A stretch of DNA of 64,000 bases from Peptoniphilus grossensis ph5 (GCF_000311825.1 NZ_HE978568.1:150203-214202); one strand, 5' to 3'; positions 8,115 through 15,309 are shown, numbered from the stretch's first letter. Made by a program: numbers and translations. Notes: generated by a model not told the origin, from the letters alone.

Positions 8115-8455
8115 TCTTCTTCGTCCTCCTCATCTAACATATCTATTTGATTACTTTTCACTTTTTCCAAGACAACAACACCGTCATCAATTTTAAATTC
8201 CATGCCTTGGTATGCATCGCCACCGTCTAGGCTTGATTTCTTTTGTAGATTAGTGCCTATCTTGTAGTTAAAAGCTGGCATCTTATAAACTGTCTCTTCT
8301 TTATGTTCATATACAGTTCCTATTTTTAATTTAAGAGTTATGTCGCCTTGCTCAAATTCTCCAGCAGCTATTTTCTTTGCTACATGGATAATTGATGCGT
8401 TTAAACTCATCTGCATTTCTTCAAATTTTTCATCTTGTAAACTAAATACTCTCAT
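8111..8455 (-). CDS. Phage early protein, function unknown
   Basis: The product has 114 residues: a helical start (MRVFSLQDEKFEEMQMSLNA) followed by a beta-rich part and a strongly acidic end (MLDEEDEEE). It is conserved in layout with neighbours of phage SMC-like ATPases, but I do not recognise a domain. Both ends overlap the adjacent genes by four bases. Confidence 0.65.
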   Translation of the reverse strand: MRVFSLQDEKFEEMQMSLNASIIHVAKKIAAGEFEQGDITLKLKIGTVYEHKEETVYKMPAFNYKIGTNLQKKSSLDGGDAYQGMEFKIDDGVVVLEKVKSNQIDMLDEEDEEE

Positions 8456-8634
8456 TCTTCCACCTCAAAAACCTCTGGATAAAACCTGCTTCCACACTTT
8501 AAAATTTTGTCTATGTCTTCTTTTTCATCTTGACCATAGCCTGTCCCGATGTAATACTTAACTTCATATCCATTGAAGACTTTTATAATTCCGATGTTAC
8601 CGCTGTACCACCAAGCACCTAAAACCTTAATCAA
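8452..8634 (-). CDS. 60-residue phage protein, function unknown
   Basis: The product is a compact beta-rich protein (MIKVLGAWWYSGNIGIIKVF...YIGTGYGQDEKEDI...) with no known domain. It overlaps the ATPase gene by eight bases upstream and the next gene by four bases downstream. Its end, FEVEE, resembles that of the 54-residue neighbour (VEVEE), probably through the shared ribosome-site sequence (GAGGTGGAAGAATG) rather than homology. Confidence 0.65.
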   Translation of the reverse strand: MIKVLGAWWYSGNIGIIKVFNGYEVKYYIGTGYGQDEKEDIDKILKCGSRFYPEVFEVEE

Positions 8635-10429
8635 CTTTAAGCTCCTTATCCTTGCTAACTACTAACCTTACTAACTGCGTATCTGTTTTGATTAACTCGT
8701 TTACACTTTCTGCGTTGTCTATAAATATTGGCACTTTTAAATCAAGCTTGTCTGACAAGCTATTAATTACATCAAGACCTGCGTTTATCTTTGCGGCATT
8801 GTTTAAGTCACTGTAAGGCACTCCTTTAAAAGTAGCTTCGCAAGTTTCTGTAATTCCGCCATTTATTTGATTTTCAAAAAGCTTAAATTTTACCAGGTCA
8901 AAACTGTCATTAATTTTGTCGCTTACTAGGTCTACATAAGCCTTTGTGTACTCTTCGCAAAGATAAATAATTCTTTGTTGTTCTTCGTATAATTTGGCAA
9001 GTTCTTTTTCTCGAGACTCCAACTCTTTAATTCTTTCATCAATCTTTTCGTTTTGTCCTTGTAGAGATAATTTTTTGTTTATTTCTTCCAAATCTGCGTT
9101 TAAGGAGTCTTTCTTTTCTAGTAAGTCCTTTTTATTGTCTAAAGAAAAATCACTTAATTTTGCCTTAGCCTCGTCAAGCTCCTTGTCAATTTCTTGTAGT
9201 CTAATAGGTTCAGTTGGCAGGTCTTCTTCCTTATATTCTTTTACCTCATAGATTGCTATAAGTTTTTCGCTCTCTTCAATTTTTATCTTTAAATCTTTCG
9301 CTTTTTCTTCTATGTTTGTTAACTTTTCAGATTTTTTCTTGTTGAAGTTAGCCATCGTTTTCTCTATTTGGTCTGGTAATAGGTCTTGACCGCAAGTTGG
9401 ACACTTAAAGTCTCCTTGATACTGTTCTTTGTGGACTTCTTGCCATTCTTCCCTAGCCTTTTCAACTAGATCTTTAAGCTTTTCTATATTCTTTTTCGCT
9501 TCTTCAAGTGCTAATTTATCGTGTTCTTTTTCAAGCAATACATTTTTATTTTTTAGATTTATTTCAAAGCATTTGTTTTGATACTTTTCTGCTAGGTCAG
9601 ACTTTTCTTTTTGTAACGCAGTAATTTTTTCTGTTATCTCAGTCATGCCCTCTGCCATTTTCGATGCATCTGCAAGCTTTTCGTCAATCTCTTTTATTGC
9701 TGGAAGTGTGCTTCTCTTTCTAAACTCTAAGGCATCAAAATCTATATCGTGGATCTTTGACTTGTCTAATTCGTCAATTCTTGCTGGTATAGACTCAATG
9801 TCCTTGTTTATTTTCCTGGCACTATCCTTGGCGATTTTCTTTAATTCATCAACTGTATAAGTTTCAAGGTCTAAGTCTTCTAAGTCCTTATTCTTTGCGA
9901 TAATATCCTCTGGCTTTACATCTTCTATAAGGCTTAAAAGTATTTCTCTTCTTTCTGTCTTTACCAAAAATTGGTTAAAGTACAGTGGATTTGAAAGCAA
10001 GTTGAAATTATCTTCAGACAACACACTTTCAATTCTTTCGTTGTACTCTTTTTTCTTAACTGGGACAGCGTTGATATAGTAGTCAGTAGTGTGTCCAGTA
10101 AATTCTGCCTGTGTAGATCCACGCTTCTTAGTCCAGACTTCTTTATAGATTTTTTTAAGCGTAAGATCTGTGTCGTCAAAGACAAAATCTCCTTCAACTA
10201 CTGATTCTAAGTTGTGGACTTCCTCTCCATTTTTGTCATAAGGCTTTATTGCAAAGTCTTTTCTGTTAAGGCTGTCCTTATCCCAAAGTAACCAGGAATA
10301 AGCATCGAAGATTGTTGTCTTGCCTACTGCGTTGTCCCCATAAATATTAGCTGTGTCCTTAAAGTCTATTGTTAAGTCTTTAATTCCCTTGAAGTTTTTA
10401 AGCTTTAAAGTTTTGATTTTTATTTGCAT
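8627..10429 (-). CDS. SMC/RecF-like ATPase with zinc hook
   Basis: The product is a 600-residue AAA15/SbcC-like ATPase. The Walker A GDNAVGKTT (31-39) follows LKNFKGIKDLTIDF; two long coiled coils (about 210-340 and 360-480) flank a zinc-hook CPTCGQ at 343-348. The C-terminal lobe has VPIFIDNAESVNE in place of Walker B, and VVSKDKELKV. Such phage proteins probably work with a nuclease in DNA end processing; the operon offers the MBL-fold and VRR-NUC proteins as partners. The segment ESIPARIDEL (about 212-221) is close to what CRISPR spacer 16979-17012 would encode. Confidence 0.87.
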   Translation of the reverse strand: MQIKIKTLKLKNFKGIKDLTIDFKDTANIYGDNAVGKTTIFDAYSWLLWDKDSLNRKDFAIKPYDKNGEEVHNLESVVEGDFVFDDTDLTLKKIYKEVWTKKRGSTQAEFTGHTTDYYINAVPVKKKEYNERIESVLSEDNFNLLSNPLYFNQFLVKTERREILLSLIEDVKPEDIIAKNKDLEDLDLETYTVDELKKIAKDSARKINKDIESIPARIDELDKSKIHDIDFDALEFRKRSTLPAIKEIDEKLADASKMAEGMTEITEKITALQKEKSDLAEKYQNKCFEINLKNKNVLLEKEHDKLALEEAKKNIEKLKDLVEKAREEWQEVHKEQYQGDFKCPTCGQDLLPDQIEKTMANFNKKKSEKLTNIEEKAKDLKIKIEESEKLIAIYEVKEYKEEDLPTEPIRLQEIDKELDEAKAKLSDFSLDNKKDLLEKKDSLNADLEEINKKLSLQGQNEKIDERIKELESREKELAKLYEEQQRIIYLCEEYTKAYVDLVSDKINDSFDLVKFKLFENQINGGITETCEATFKGVPYSDLNNAAKINAGLDVINSLSDKLDLKVPIFIDNAESVNELIKTDTQLVRLVVSKDKELKVD

Positions 10430-10713
10430 GATAAACCTCCGTCAAATAGAGACTTAAAGGCTGCAAAGTCCTTTAACATGACTTCTGTCATATAACTTAC
10501 TAAGAATTTTTTAAAGATTTGTGCGTCAATAGGATTGTTACAAAGTTTGTTTTCTCCAACATTTTTTTTCATTAAATCGCCAGTTATTATGCTTGCATTT
10601 AAGATTAAACGTAAATCATTTTTTACTTCTTCTTCTTTTTCGTGCATCAATGCATCTGCGTAAGTTTTAAACAATTTTCCATCTTCAGTTTCAAAACATT
10701 CTATTTTTTTCAT
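10420..10713 (-). CDS. Phage early protein, function unknown
   Basis: The product has 97 residues and begins MKKIECFETEDGKLFKTYAD, a pattern seen in many small phage and plasmid proteins whose first 30 residues form a short beta-helix unit. The rest is helical and unassigned. It overlaps the ATPase gene by 10 bases, so it belongs to the same operon. Confidence 0.65.
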   Translation of the reverse strand: MKKIECFETEDGKLFKTYADALMHEKEEEVKNDLRLILNASIITGDLMKKNVGENKLCNNPIDAQIFKKFLVSYMTEVMLKDFAAFKSLFDGGLSCK

Positions 10714-10758
10714 TTTTCTAACTCCTTGTGATATACTAAGAGCAAATATTAATTTATT

Positions 10759-10809
10759 TTAGTCCTTGAGTTTTAGCCGACCTGGGACTTTTTTCTTGCT
10801 CTTTTTCAT
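10759..10809 (-). CDS. Possible 16-residue basic peptide
   Basis: A tiny frame (MKKSKKKVPGRLKLKD) is preceded by an excellent ribosome site, AGGAAG five bases before the ATG, and starts immediately after the stop of the upstream gene (10812). Nine of 16 residues are Lys or Arg. It may be a real peptide or only a remnant; nothing else in the sequence decides. Confidence 0.35.
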   Translation of the reverse strand: MKKSKKKVPGRLKLKD

Positions 10810-10811
10810 TC

Positions 10812-11030
10812 TTACTTCCTCTTTAAATACTTATTTTTTACATACTTTAAAAATTTCCCATAATCGTGGAAAACTTTAACTCCAAACTCTTTGCGATAAG
10901 CTTCCCTTTCATCTTCCAGAAATTTTCTATAATCTTGTATTTCAAAATCTTCTCCATCGGCAATATTATTTTTCTCAAAAAATGCTCTTAAAATTCCTGT
11001 CGCAGTTCTTATATTTGCTTTCAATTTCAT
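10812..11030 (-). CDS. Small phage protein, function unknown
   Basis: The product is a 72-residue helical, charged protein (MKLKANIRTATGILRAFFEKNN...) with no known domain. The ATG at 11030 shares its A with the TGA stop of the upstream membrane peptide gene (TGATG), which argues for translational coupling and for this start rather than the GTG three bases upstream. Confidence 0.65.
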   Translation of the reverse strand: MKLKANIRTATGILRAFFEKNNIADGEDFEIQDYRKFLEDEREAYRKEFGVKVFHDYGKFLKYVKNKYLKRK

Positions 11031-11203
11031 CACCTCACCAAAAACTTAAAAAAACTATCAATTACTTCCACGCCTGCGTATAAAAACCAAAATACAAATT
11101 TAATTGAAATCAAACTTATAAAGTATAAGGCTTTCGCAAGGATCAGTATTCCTATAAATCTTCTGATTAATAAAAATAAGTTAAATCTGTTAACCTTTAT
11201 CAT
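11030..11203 (-). CDS. 57-residue phage membrane protein
   Basis: This short frame (MIKVNRFNLFLLIRRFIGIL...) starts seven bases after GGAGGT, an ideal ribosome site, and ends in a TGATG overlap with the next gene. Two hydrophobic stretches (about 8-33 and 35-44) suggest one or two membrane passes. The function is unknown. Confidence 0.6.
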   Translation of the reverse strand: MIKVNRFNLFLLIRRFIGILILAKALYFISLISIKFVFWFLYAGVEVIDSFFKFLVR

Positions 11204-11838
11204 TTTTTAAACCTCCATAAATCCCAAATATAAGTTGGTGTGTACCAAATAGACATTGTCTCTAAAGTTAAAGCATCTTGATTTTTAACTATCGCAGGGA
11301 TCCCCAGTAAACTAAGTTGTATATAAGTCATGTGGACTGCCTTGATGTCTAAGTCTCCGCATATAACAAGTAATTGCTTTTGTGGGTTTAAGCCTTGCCT
11401 TAGCATGGCTCTTACAAGTCCTATGATGGTAACTCCGCCACCAACCGCAGGGTCAGTCACTGTCATATAACCTTTTTCTTTTATTTCTTTGTCGTCAAAT
11501 GCTACATTTGCCAATAAATCTGCAAGATTTAAAGGTGTAAAGACTTGACCTGTCCACTTATTGCCTAACTCCAATTCCATAAAGACTCTACCTAATACGT
11601 CTTGCGGCTCTTTTGATAGCTCCAGGACTACAAGGCCCATGATGTCGGATATTTTCCAGATTTGCTCTGGACTGTAAGTCTTTATGATGTCGAGATACCT
11701 TTTCTCTCTTTCTGCTGCTTGGTCTTTATCGCAAGCATTACTAATTGATATTGCCACGACTTCTAAAAAATCTTTATAGACTTGCCATAAATCTCTGGTA
11801 GATGCTAACTCCCTAAACTGCTTGATTATTTCTTTCAT
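11200..11838 (-). CDS. N-6 adenine methylase-like protein lacking motif IV
   Basis: The product has 212 residues and resembles the N-terminal and SAM-binding part of HsdM/N6_Mtase proteins: WTGQVFTPLNLADLL, then the AdoMet motif TDPAVGGGVTII, then VICGDLDIKAVHMTYIQLSLLGIP. The catalytic (N/D)PP(Y/F) motif that should follow is absent; the protein ends soon after NQDALTLETM. Short proteins like this recur in Firmicutes phages. It may bind SAM without methylating, or use a partner. The ATG at 11838 is chosen over a TTG 12 bases upstream. It overlaps the next upstream small gene by 26 bases. Confidence 0.72.
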   Translation of the reverse strand: MKEIIKQFRELASTRDLWQVYKDFLEVVAISISNACDKDQAAEREKRYLDIIKTYSPEQIWKISDIMGLVVLELSKEPQDVLGRVFMELELGNKWTGQVFTPLNLADLLANVAFDDKEIKEKGYMTVTDPAVGGGVTIIGLVRAMLRQGLNPQKQLLVICGDLDIKAVHMTYIQLSLLGIPAIVKNQDALTLETMSIWYTPTYIWDLWRFKK

Positions 11839-11971
11839 TTTCTTTTTCAAAATCCTTTAAAAATGCTCTAGCAAGTATTCTTCCTAATTCGGGCATTACA
11901 TTTATTTCTTCTGATTTATCTTCTTCGATTTTTTTGACTTCCAATGTTTTCTTGTCCATAGTTATTTTCAT
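11813..11971 (-). CDS. 52-residue phage protein, function unknown
   Basis: The frame encodes MKITMDKKTLEVKKIEEDKS... and ends ENERNNQAV. AGGTGGGTG lies just upstream of the ATG, three bases after the stop of the antirepressor gene. The last 26 bases overlap the methylase-like gene in another frame. A charged helical protein with no recognised domain. Confidence 0.6.
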   Translation of the reverse strand: MKITMDKKTLEVKKIEEDKSEEINVMPELGRILARAFLKDFEKENERNNQAV

Positions 11972-11972
11972 G

Positions 11973-12737
11973 TCACCCACCTAAAAACTTGTTGGTAAAG
12001 TAAATCTGTCCCTTACCAGTCATCTTGGTAGTTGTAGTTGTCCTTGTGCTTCCGTCTGGGTTGTTAATTACTCTTACCTTAGTTTCAAAAAGTCCTTGTT
12101 CCATAGATCTTTGTGTAGGCTGATTTCTTCTTTCTCCGCCCTTACATAAATAACCTTGGTCTCTCAGTAAAGCAAATAACCTATTTTGCCCCATGTTTGG
12201 TAGACCATTTTGTTTTAACCTCTTGGCAAATTCGCCTATAAGAATTGAGTTCTCAGCAACTTCGCAAGAGTCAGAAAATAAAACTTTAGGTCTGTTTCTT
12301 TCGTTTTCTGCTTCGGCTGCAATTCTTCTTTGCTTTTCCTCTTTTAGAGTCGTTGCAAGTTGTATCAAATAGTCTGGGTCTGTAAGAGTTCTTTCAATGA
12401 CAGTTTCCGTCATGTACGCTCCATGTTTTCTGATTGTTGGTAGCACTTCTGATGTAACCCAATCAGCAAATCTTTCTGCCTCAGGTTTTCTGCTTTGGAA
12501 AATCAATTTATATAAGTTTGATTCATTTATAAAATTCGCTTGTTGTCTTCTTCCGATTGAATCTATGACGTCAGTAGTACTGACACCATCTTCATTAAGT
12601 CTTGTTTTAGCCATTCTTGGATTGTTAATCTCTAAAACCCTACATACATCGTTTAAATTGAAATAAGGCTCATCATTTATAATCGATGTTCTTACTTGTC
12701 CAAACTCTCTATTTTCAAAAATTCTTAAATCATTCAT
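11973..12737 (-). CDS. Phage antirepressor (Bro-N plus KilA-C)
   Basis: The product has 254 residues. The N-terminal Bro-N domain (to about 105) shows YFNLNDVCRVLEI, FINESNLYKLIFQSRKPEAE and FADWVTSEVLPTIRKHGAYM. A short helix leads to a C-terminal ANT/KilA-C domain (LIGEFAKRLKQNGLPNMGQN...RLFALLRDQGYL, ending TGKGQIYFTNKFL). Such proteins counter the CI-like repressor and promote lytic growth. The ATG at 12737 is used because TAGGTGA lies five bases upstream; the earlier GTG is inside that site. Confidence 0.92.
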   Translation of the reverse strand: MNDLRIFENREFGQVRTSIINDEPYFNLNDVCRVLEINNPRMAKTRLNEDGVSTTDVIDSIGRRQQANFINESNLYKLIFQSRKPEAERFADWVTSEVLPTIRKHGAYMTETVIERTLTDPDYLIQLATTLKEEKQRRIAAEAENERNRPKVLFSDSCEVAENSILIGEFAKRLKQNGLPNMGQNRLFALLRDQGYLCKGGERRNQPTQRSMEQGLFETKVRVINNPDGSTRTTTTTKMTGKGQIYFTNKFLGG

Positions 12738-12742
12738 TTCAT

Positions 12743-13015
12743 TCACCTACTTTCTATTTTTATAAGTTGTCGTATTATGGTCTGCAAATAAATCAAGCAA
12801 AGATTAAATAAAAACTGGGCATTTATATCTCCTAATAACTGCCTAGCATAATCAGGATCATAATTCGATTTTTCAATAAGCCTTATTCTTCTTTCAAACT
12901 CTTCAATATTTGGCATATTAAAGACTTGTAAAAAAATCCCAGACATAAATTCATCTTTTAAATTTTTATTGATTTTTTCTATAGCATCCTTAATTTCTTC
13001 TCTTTCTTTTTCCAC
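12743..13015 (-). CDS. Phage early protein, function unknown
   Basis: The product is a 90-residue helical protein (MEKEREEIKDAIEKINKNLK...) with a hydrophobic C-terminal helix (AQFLFNLCLIYLQTIIRQLI) and no known domain. It starts with GTG just after GGTGAGG. It is five bases upstream of the antirepressor gene. The plus-strand gene that follows begins on the other side of a 50-bp gap. Confidence 0.6.
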   Translation of the reverse strand: MEKEREEIKDAIEKINKNLKDEFMSGIFLQVFNMPNIEEFERRIRLIEKSNYDPDYARQLLGDINAQFLFNLCLIYLQTIIRQLIKIESR

Positions 13016-13036
13016 GTCCTCACCTCTCCTTTATTT

Positions 13037-13044
13037 GCTATAAT
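13037..13044 (+). promoter_or_regulatory. Extended -10 element before the plus-strand small gene
   Basis: TGCTATAAT (TG at 13036-13037, TATAAT at 13039-13044) is an extended -10. No good -35 is seen. It would start a very short leader reading into the gene at 13066. Confidence 0.5.
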
Positions 13045-13065
13045 CTCCATAAGGAGATGATTTTT

Positions 13066-13374
13066 TTGAATTATTCTGAAATTGTTTTAAGTCCTCATCA
13101 AAAACAAATACTTAAATATCTGTCTAAGAACCCCAACTCACAATTAGAACAATTCGATGACAAAGATATAGACTTTCTAGTTAAATTGCACTTCATAAAG
13201 CAAGAACTTGCTTACAAAGGTTCGTTAGAAACCATCCTTTTGTATTCCTTAGATCCCCAAGCCTACAACTACTCTTTATTTGCTAAAAGAGATGTCTTAA
13301 GAACTTGGTATCCCTCCATAATTTCAACCCTATCTTTAATTCTTTCTGTAATTGCTATACTTAGGACTTTGTAA
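13066..13374 (+). CDS. Small winged-helix-like protein with C-terminal membrane anchor
   Basis: The product has about 102 residues. The first 60 (LSPHQKQILKYLSKNPNSQL...) look like a winged-helix fold; the last 18 (IISTLSLILSVIAILRTL) form one membrane segment. TTG at 13066 is chosen because AAGGAG lies nine bases upstream; an in-frame ATG at 13057 directly abuts that site. It faces all its neighbours and has its own promoter, a layout typical of genes expressed from a prophage (for example superinfection exclusion). That role is inference. Confidence 0.6.
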   Translation: MNYSEIVLSPHQKQILKYLSKNPNSQLEQFDDKDIDFLVKLHFIKQELAYKGSLETILLYSLDPQAYNYSLFAKRDVLRTWYPSIISTLSLILSVIAILRTL

Positions 13375-13543
13375 CAGTAATCAAAGCTATAAGCGATATT
13401 AATAAAGACGCTAAAGATATAATTGGAGTGTAAGTTTCTAAATCCATCCACAAAAAAGGATATTTGATGTCTATAGCAACTATCAGTCCATGTTTTTTTA
13501 TCAGCTCTCTCAAAGGGAGCTTTCTTTCATCTTCTAACTTCAT
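13361..13543 (-). CDS. 60-residue membrane protein, function unknown
   Basis: The product begins MKLEDERKLPLRELIKKHGL and ends in a hydrophobic segment (IISLASLLISLIALITVTKS). AGGTGA lies six bases before the ATG at 13543. Its 3' end overlaps that of the plus-strand membrane gene by 14 bases, and the two C-terminal membrane segments are similar in character (SLxLxISxIAxxxx), so the convergent pair may be related in function. Confidence 0.55.
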   Translation of the reverse strand: MKLEDERKLPLRELIKKHGLIVAIDIKYPFLWMDLETYTPIISLASLLISLIALITVTKS

Positions 13544-13573
13544 TTCTTTCACCTTCCTTTTATCTGCTCATCT

Positions 13574-13783
13574 TTACTGGCAAAGATTTTCAAGGAAATC
13601 TGACTCAAAAACTGATTCATGTAAATCAGCTAAATATGAATTTAATTTCAATGAATTCGAGTAATTCTGAGAAGCCAAAGAAATCAATTGGATTCTTAGG
13701 AGAAATTTATTAAACTCTATAAGCATTTCTATTTTTTGATCCATTTGCTCCATCAAGTGGATCATTTCTATTTCGCTTTTCAT
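13574..13783 (-). CDS. Small phage protein, function unknown
   Basis: The product is a 69-residue, largely helical protein (MKSEIEMIHLMEQMDQKIEM...). AGGAAGG lies six bases before its ATG. It follows the cro-like gene, separated by an operator-like palindrome (13805-13821), so its transcription is probably controlled by the phage repressor or Cro. Confidence 0.6.
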   Translation of the reverse strand: MKSEIEMIHLMEQMDQKIEMLIEFNKFLLRIQLISLASQNYSNSLKLNSYLADLHESVFESDFLENLCQ

Positions 13784-13804
13784 ATTTCGCCTTCCTTTTA
13801 TTTT

Positions 13805-13821
13805 CTACCGTTTTTCGGTAG
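13805..13821. promoter_or_regulatory. Third phage operator, perfect palindrome
   Basis: CTACCG-TTTTT-CGGTAG is a perfect 6+6 inverted repeat with a 5-bp centre. It matches the two sites at 14102-14118 and 14122-14138 and lies in the 55-bp gap after the cro-like gene. Confidence 0.75.
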
Positions 13822-13838
13822 TCTTGGGTCAAAAAAAA

Positions 13839-14063
13839 TTACTCGTCGTAATTTCCGTCATTGACAATTGGTATCTCTACAATTGCTGGGTTTATTTTAT
13901 AAATCTCAGTACACAAATAGTCAAAATCAATGGCTTTAATAGGTACTAAGCCTCTTTCCCAACAACTTATAGTTTTAGAACTTTTCCCAATTTTTTCAGC
14001 TGTATCACTTAAAGATAAGCCTGCATTTACTCTAGCCGCCCTTAAAGTTATTGTATTTGTCAT
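13839..14063 (-). CDS. Cro-like helix-turn-helix regulator
   Basis: The product has 74 residues and an HTH_3 fold: LRAARVNAGLSLSDTAEKIG then SSKTISCWERGLVPIKAIDF. It is divergently placed from the S24-type repressor and is the first gene of the leftward early operon, the position of Cro. It probably binds the CTACCG...CGGTAG sites and shuts down repressor or early transcription. Its promoter (14096-14124) is consensus-like, so strong early expression is expected when the repressor is absent. Confidence 0.85.
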   Translation of the reverse strand: MTNTITLRAARVNAGLSLSDTAEKIGKSSKTISCWERGLVPIKAIDFDYLCTEIYKINPAIVEIPIVNDGNYDE

Positions 14064-14095
14064 GTAATCACTTCCTTTCTCACTGCGTTGAACTT

Positions 14096-14138
14096 ATTAT
14101 ACTACCTGTTTTCGGTAGTGTCAACTCTTTTTCGGTAG
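14096..14138 (-). promoter_or_regulatory. cro promoter with embedded operators
   Basis: On the minus strand TTGACA (14124-14119) and TATAAT (14101-14096) are separated by exactly 17 bp, and those 17 bp are the operator CTACCGAAAACAGGTAG. A second operator copy (14122-14138, half-site CGGTAG) overlaps the -35 from upstream. Repressor bound here would block RNA polymerase directly. Confidence 0.88.
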
Positions 14139-14165
14139 TTTTTTTCTTTTTTTATTACTTTCTCG

Positions 14166-14203
14166 TTGTTCTTCTTACCTAAAAATGGTATTATATAGGT
14201 AAG
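14166..14203 (+). promoter_or_regulatory. Repressor promoter with inverted repeat
   Basis: TTGTTC (14166-14171), 17 bp, TATTAT (14189-14194). The repeat CTTACCTA (14174-14181) / TAGGTAAG (14196-14203) brackets the -10, unlike the CTACCG operators, and may be a separate Cro or autoregulation site. AAGGAGG at 14212-14218 serves the repressor ATG at 14227. Confidence 0.72.
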
Positions 14204-14226
14204 AAATCGGAAAGGAGGTATGAAAA

Positions 14227-14844
14227 ATGTTAGAAAATAGGAATGATATTCTTGTAAAAAATCTTTTATTTTATCTTGATAGGTTAGGTTTAACACAAAC
14301 GGAATTTGCAAGGGAACTTGGTTATCCAGAGACCACTGTTTCTAATTGGTTTAACAAAAACACCTATCCAAGACCTGATAAAATACAAGAAATGGCAAAT
14401 TATTTTGGAGTAAGAAGGACTGATCTTACTGAAAACAATGATGAACAACAAGCTCCACTTAAAAATGCCAAATCAATCCCTATTATTGGCACTATTGCCG
14501 CTGGATCCCCTCTCTTAGCAGAGGAAAATATAGTCGACTACTTTCTCATAGATAGTAGAGTTGATGCAGACTTTGGTTTAACTGTTAAGGGCGAAAGTAT
14601 GATAAATGCAAATATATTTGACGGAGATATTGTTTTTATCAGAAAGCAACCTACTTTAGAAAATGGAGAAATTGGAGCAATCCTTTTAGAGAATGAAGCG
14701 ACCTTAAAAAGGTTTAGCAAAACTGATGGAAGTGTAATCTTACAAGCTGAAAATCCAAACATGACTGATTGGCCTAGAGTTTACACAAATGGGAATATAC
14801 AAGTGCTAGGCAAACTAGTAGGTGTATATAGTAAAAAAAATTAG
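14227..14844 (+). CDS. CI-like phage repressor with S24 protease domain
   Basis: The product has 205 residues. The N-terminal HTH (LGLTQTEFARELGYPETTVS) binds operators; the C-terminal LexA/S24 domain carries the cleavage site Ala92-Gly93 (TIAAGSP), catalytic Ser124 (KGESMINANIFDGD) and Lys161 (EATLKRF). All self-cleavage residues are present, so the prophage should be inducible by RecA after DNA damage. It is transcribed away from the cro-like gene and followed by a small lysogeny gene and the integrase. Confidence 0.95.
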   Translation: MLENRNDILVKNLLFYLDRLGLTQTEFARELGYPETTVSNWFNKNTYPRPDKIQEMANYFGVRRTDLTENNDEQQAPLKNAKSIPIIGTIAAGSPLLAEENIVDYFLIDSRVDADFGLTVKGESMINANIFDGDIVFIRKQPTLENGEIGAILLENEATLKRFSKTDGSVILQAENPNMTDWPRVYTNGNIQVLGKLVGVYSKKN

Positions 14845-14893
14845 GGAGTGCAGTGCGCAAGCACTCTCTAATTAATATGTATGGAGGTATACT

Positions 14894-15205
14894 ATGGGAC
14901 TATTTAAAAGCAGTGAAGAAAAAGAATTAGAAAGACAACAAAAAGACATTGAAAAACTAGAAAACTTTATGAAATATTATGGTTTAGAAGGTTTAAACAA
15001 CGATGACAGAGACAATCTTTTAAACCTTGCAAAAGCATCAGATGGTGATGCCTTTTTCCACCTTGGGACTATGTTGTCAGCTAGTGAAACAGATTATCTA
15101 AGTCACATGGATCATCAAAACAGTGTAATCATTGACCAAAACTTTTTAATCATCAAACAATTAGACAGATTAAATAAAAACTTAGAAAAATTAATTGAAA
15201 AATAA
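14894..15205 (+). CDS. Lysogeny-module protein, function unknown
   Basis: The product has 103 residues, is hydrophilic and helical, with coiled-coil potential at both ends (KELERQQKDIEKLENFMKYY; LIIKQLDRLNKNLEKLIEK). GGAGGT lies six bases before its ATG. Located between repressor and integrase, it is expressed in the lysogen; such genes often act in immunity or exclusion, but no domain is recognised. Confidence 0.65.
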   Translation: MGLFKSSEEKELERQQKDIEKLENFMKYYGLEGLNNDDRDNLLNLAKASDGDAFFHLGTMLSASETDYLSHMDHQNSVIIDQNFLIIKQLDRLNKNLEKLIEK

Positions 15206-15209
15206 ATAA

Positions 15210-15247
15210 AAAAAAAGAAGGCACCATAAAGCGCCCTCTTTAAAAAA
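15210..15247 (+). terminator. Imperfect terminator after the lysogeny module
   Basis: An AAAGA..GGC / GC.CC.TCTTT stem is flanked by A-runs on the left and T/A-runs on the right, so it could stop transcription in both directions between the repressor operon and the integrase. Confidence 0.55.
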
Positions 15248-15248
15248 A

Positions 15249-15309
15249 GTGGTATAAAAATAACACTTTTCCCTGACAGGAATATTATACCACAGAAATG
15301 GAGGTATAA
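15249..15309 (+). promoter_or_regulatory. Integrase leader with alternative hairpins
   Basis: GTGGTATAA (15249-15257) pairs with TTATACCAC (15285-15293). The same TTATACC (15285-15291) can instead pair with GGTATAA (15303-15309), which contains part of the integrase ribosome site GGAGG (15300-15304). The two pairings are mutually exclusive. The repeats could also be protein-binding sites in DNA. Confidence 0.5.

Noticed and set aside
13269..13451. Minus-strand 60-codon frame between the two small membrane genes
   Set aside because: It overlaps both better-supported genes and has no ribosome site.
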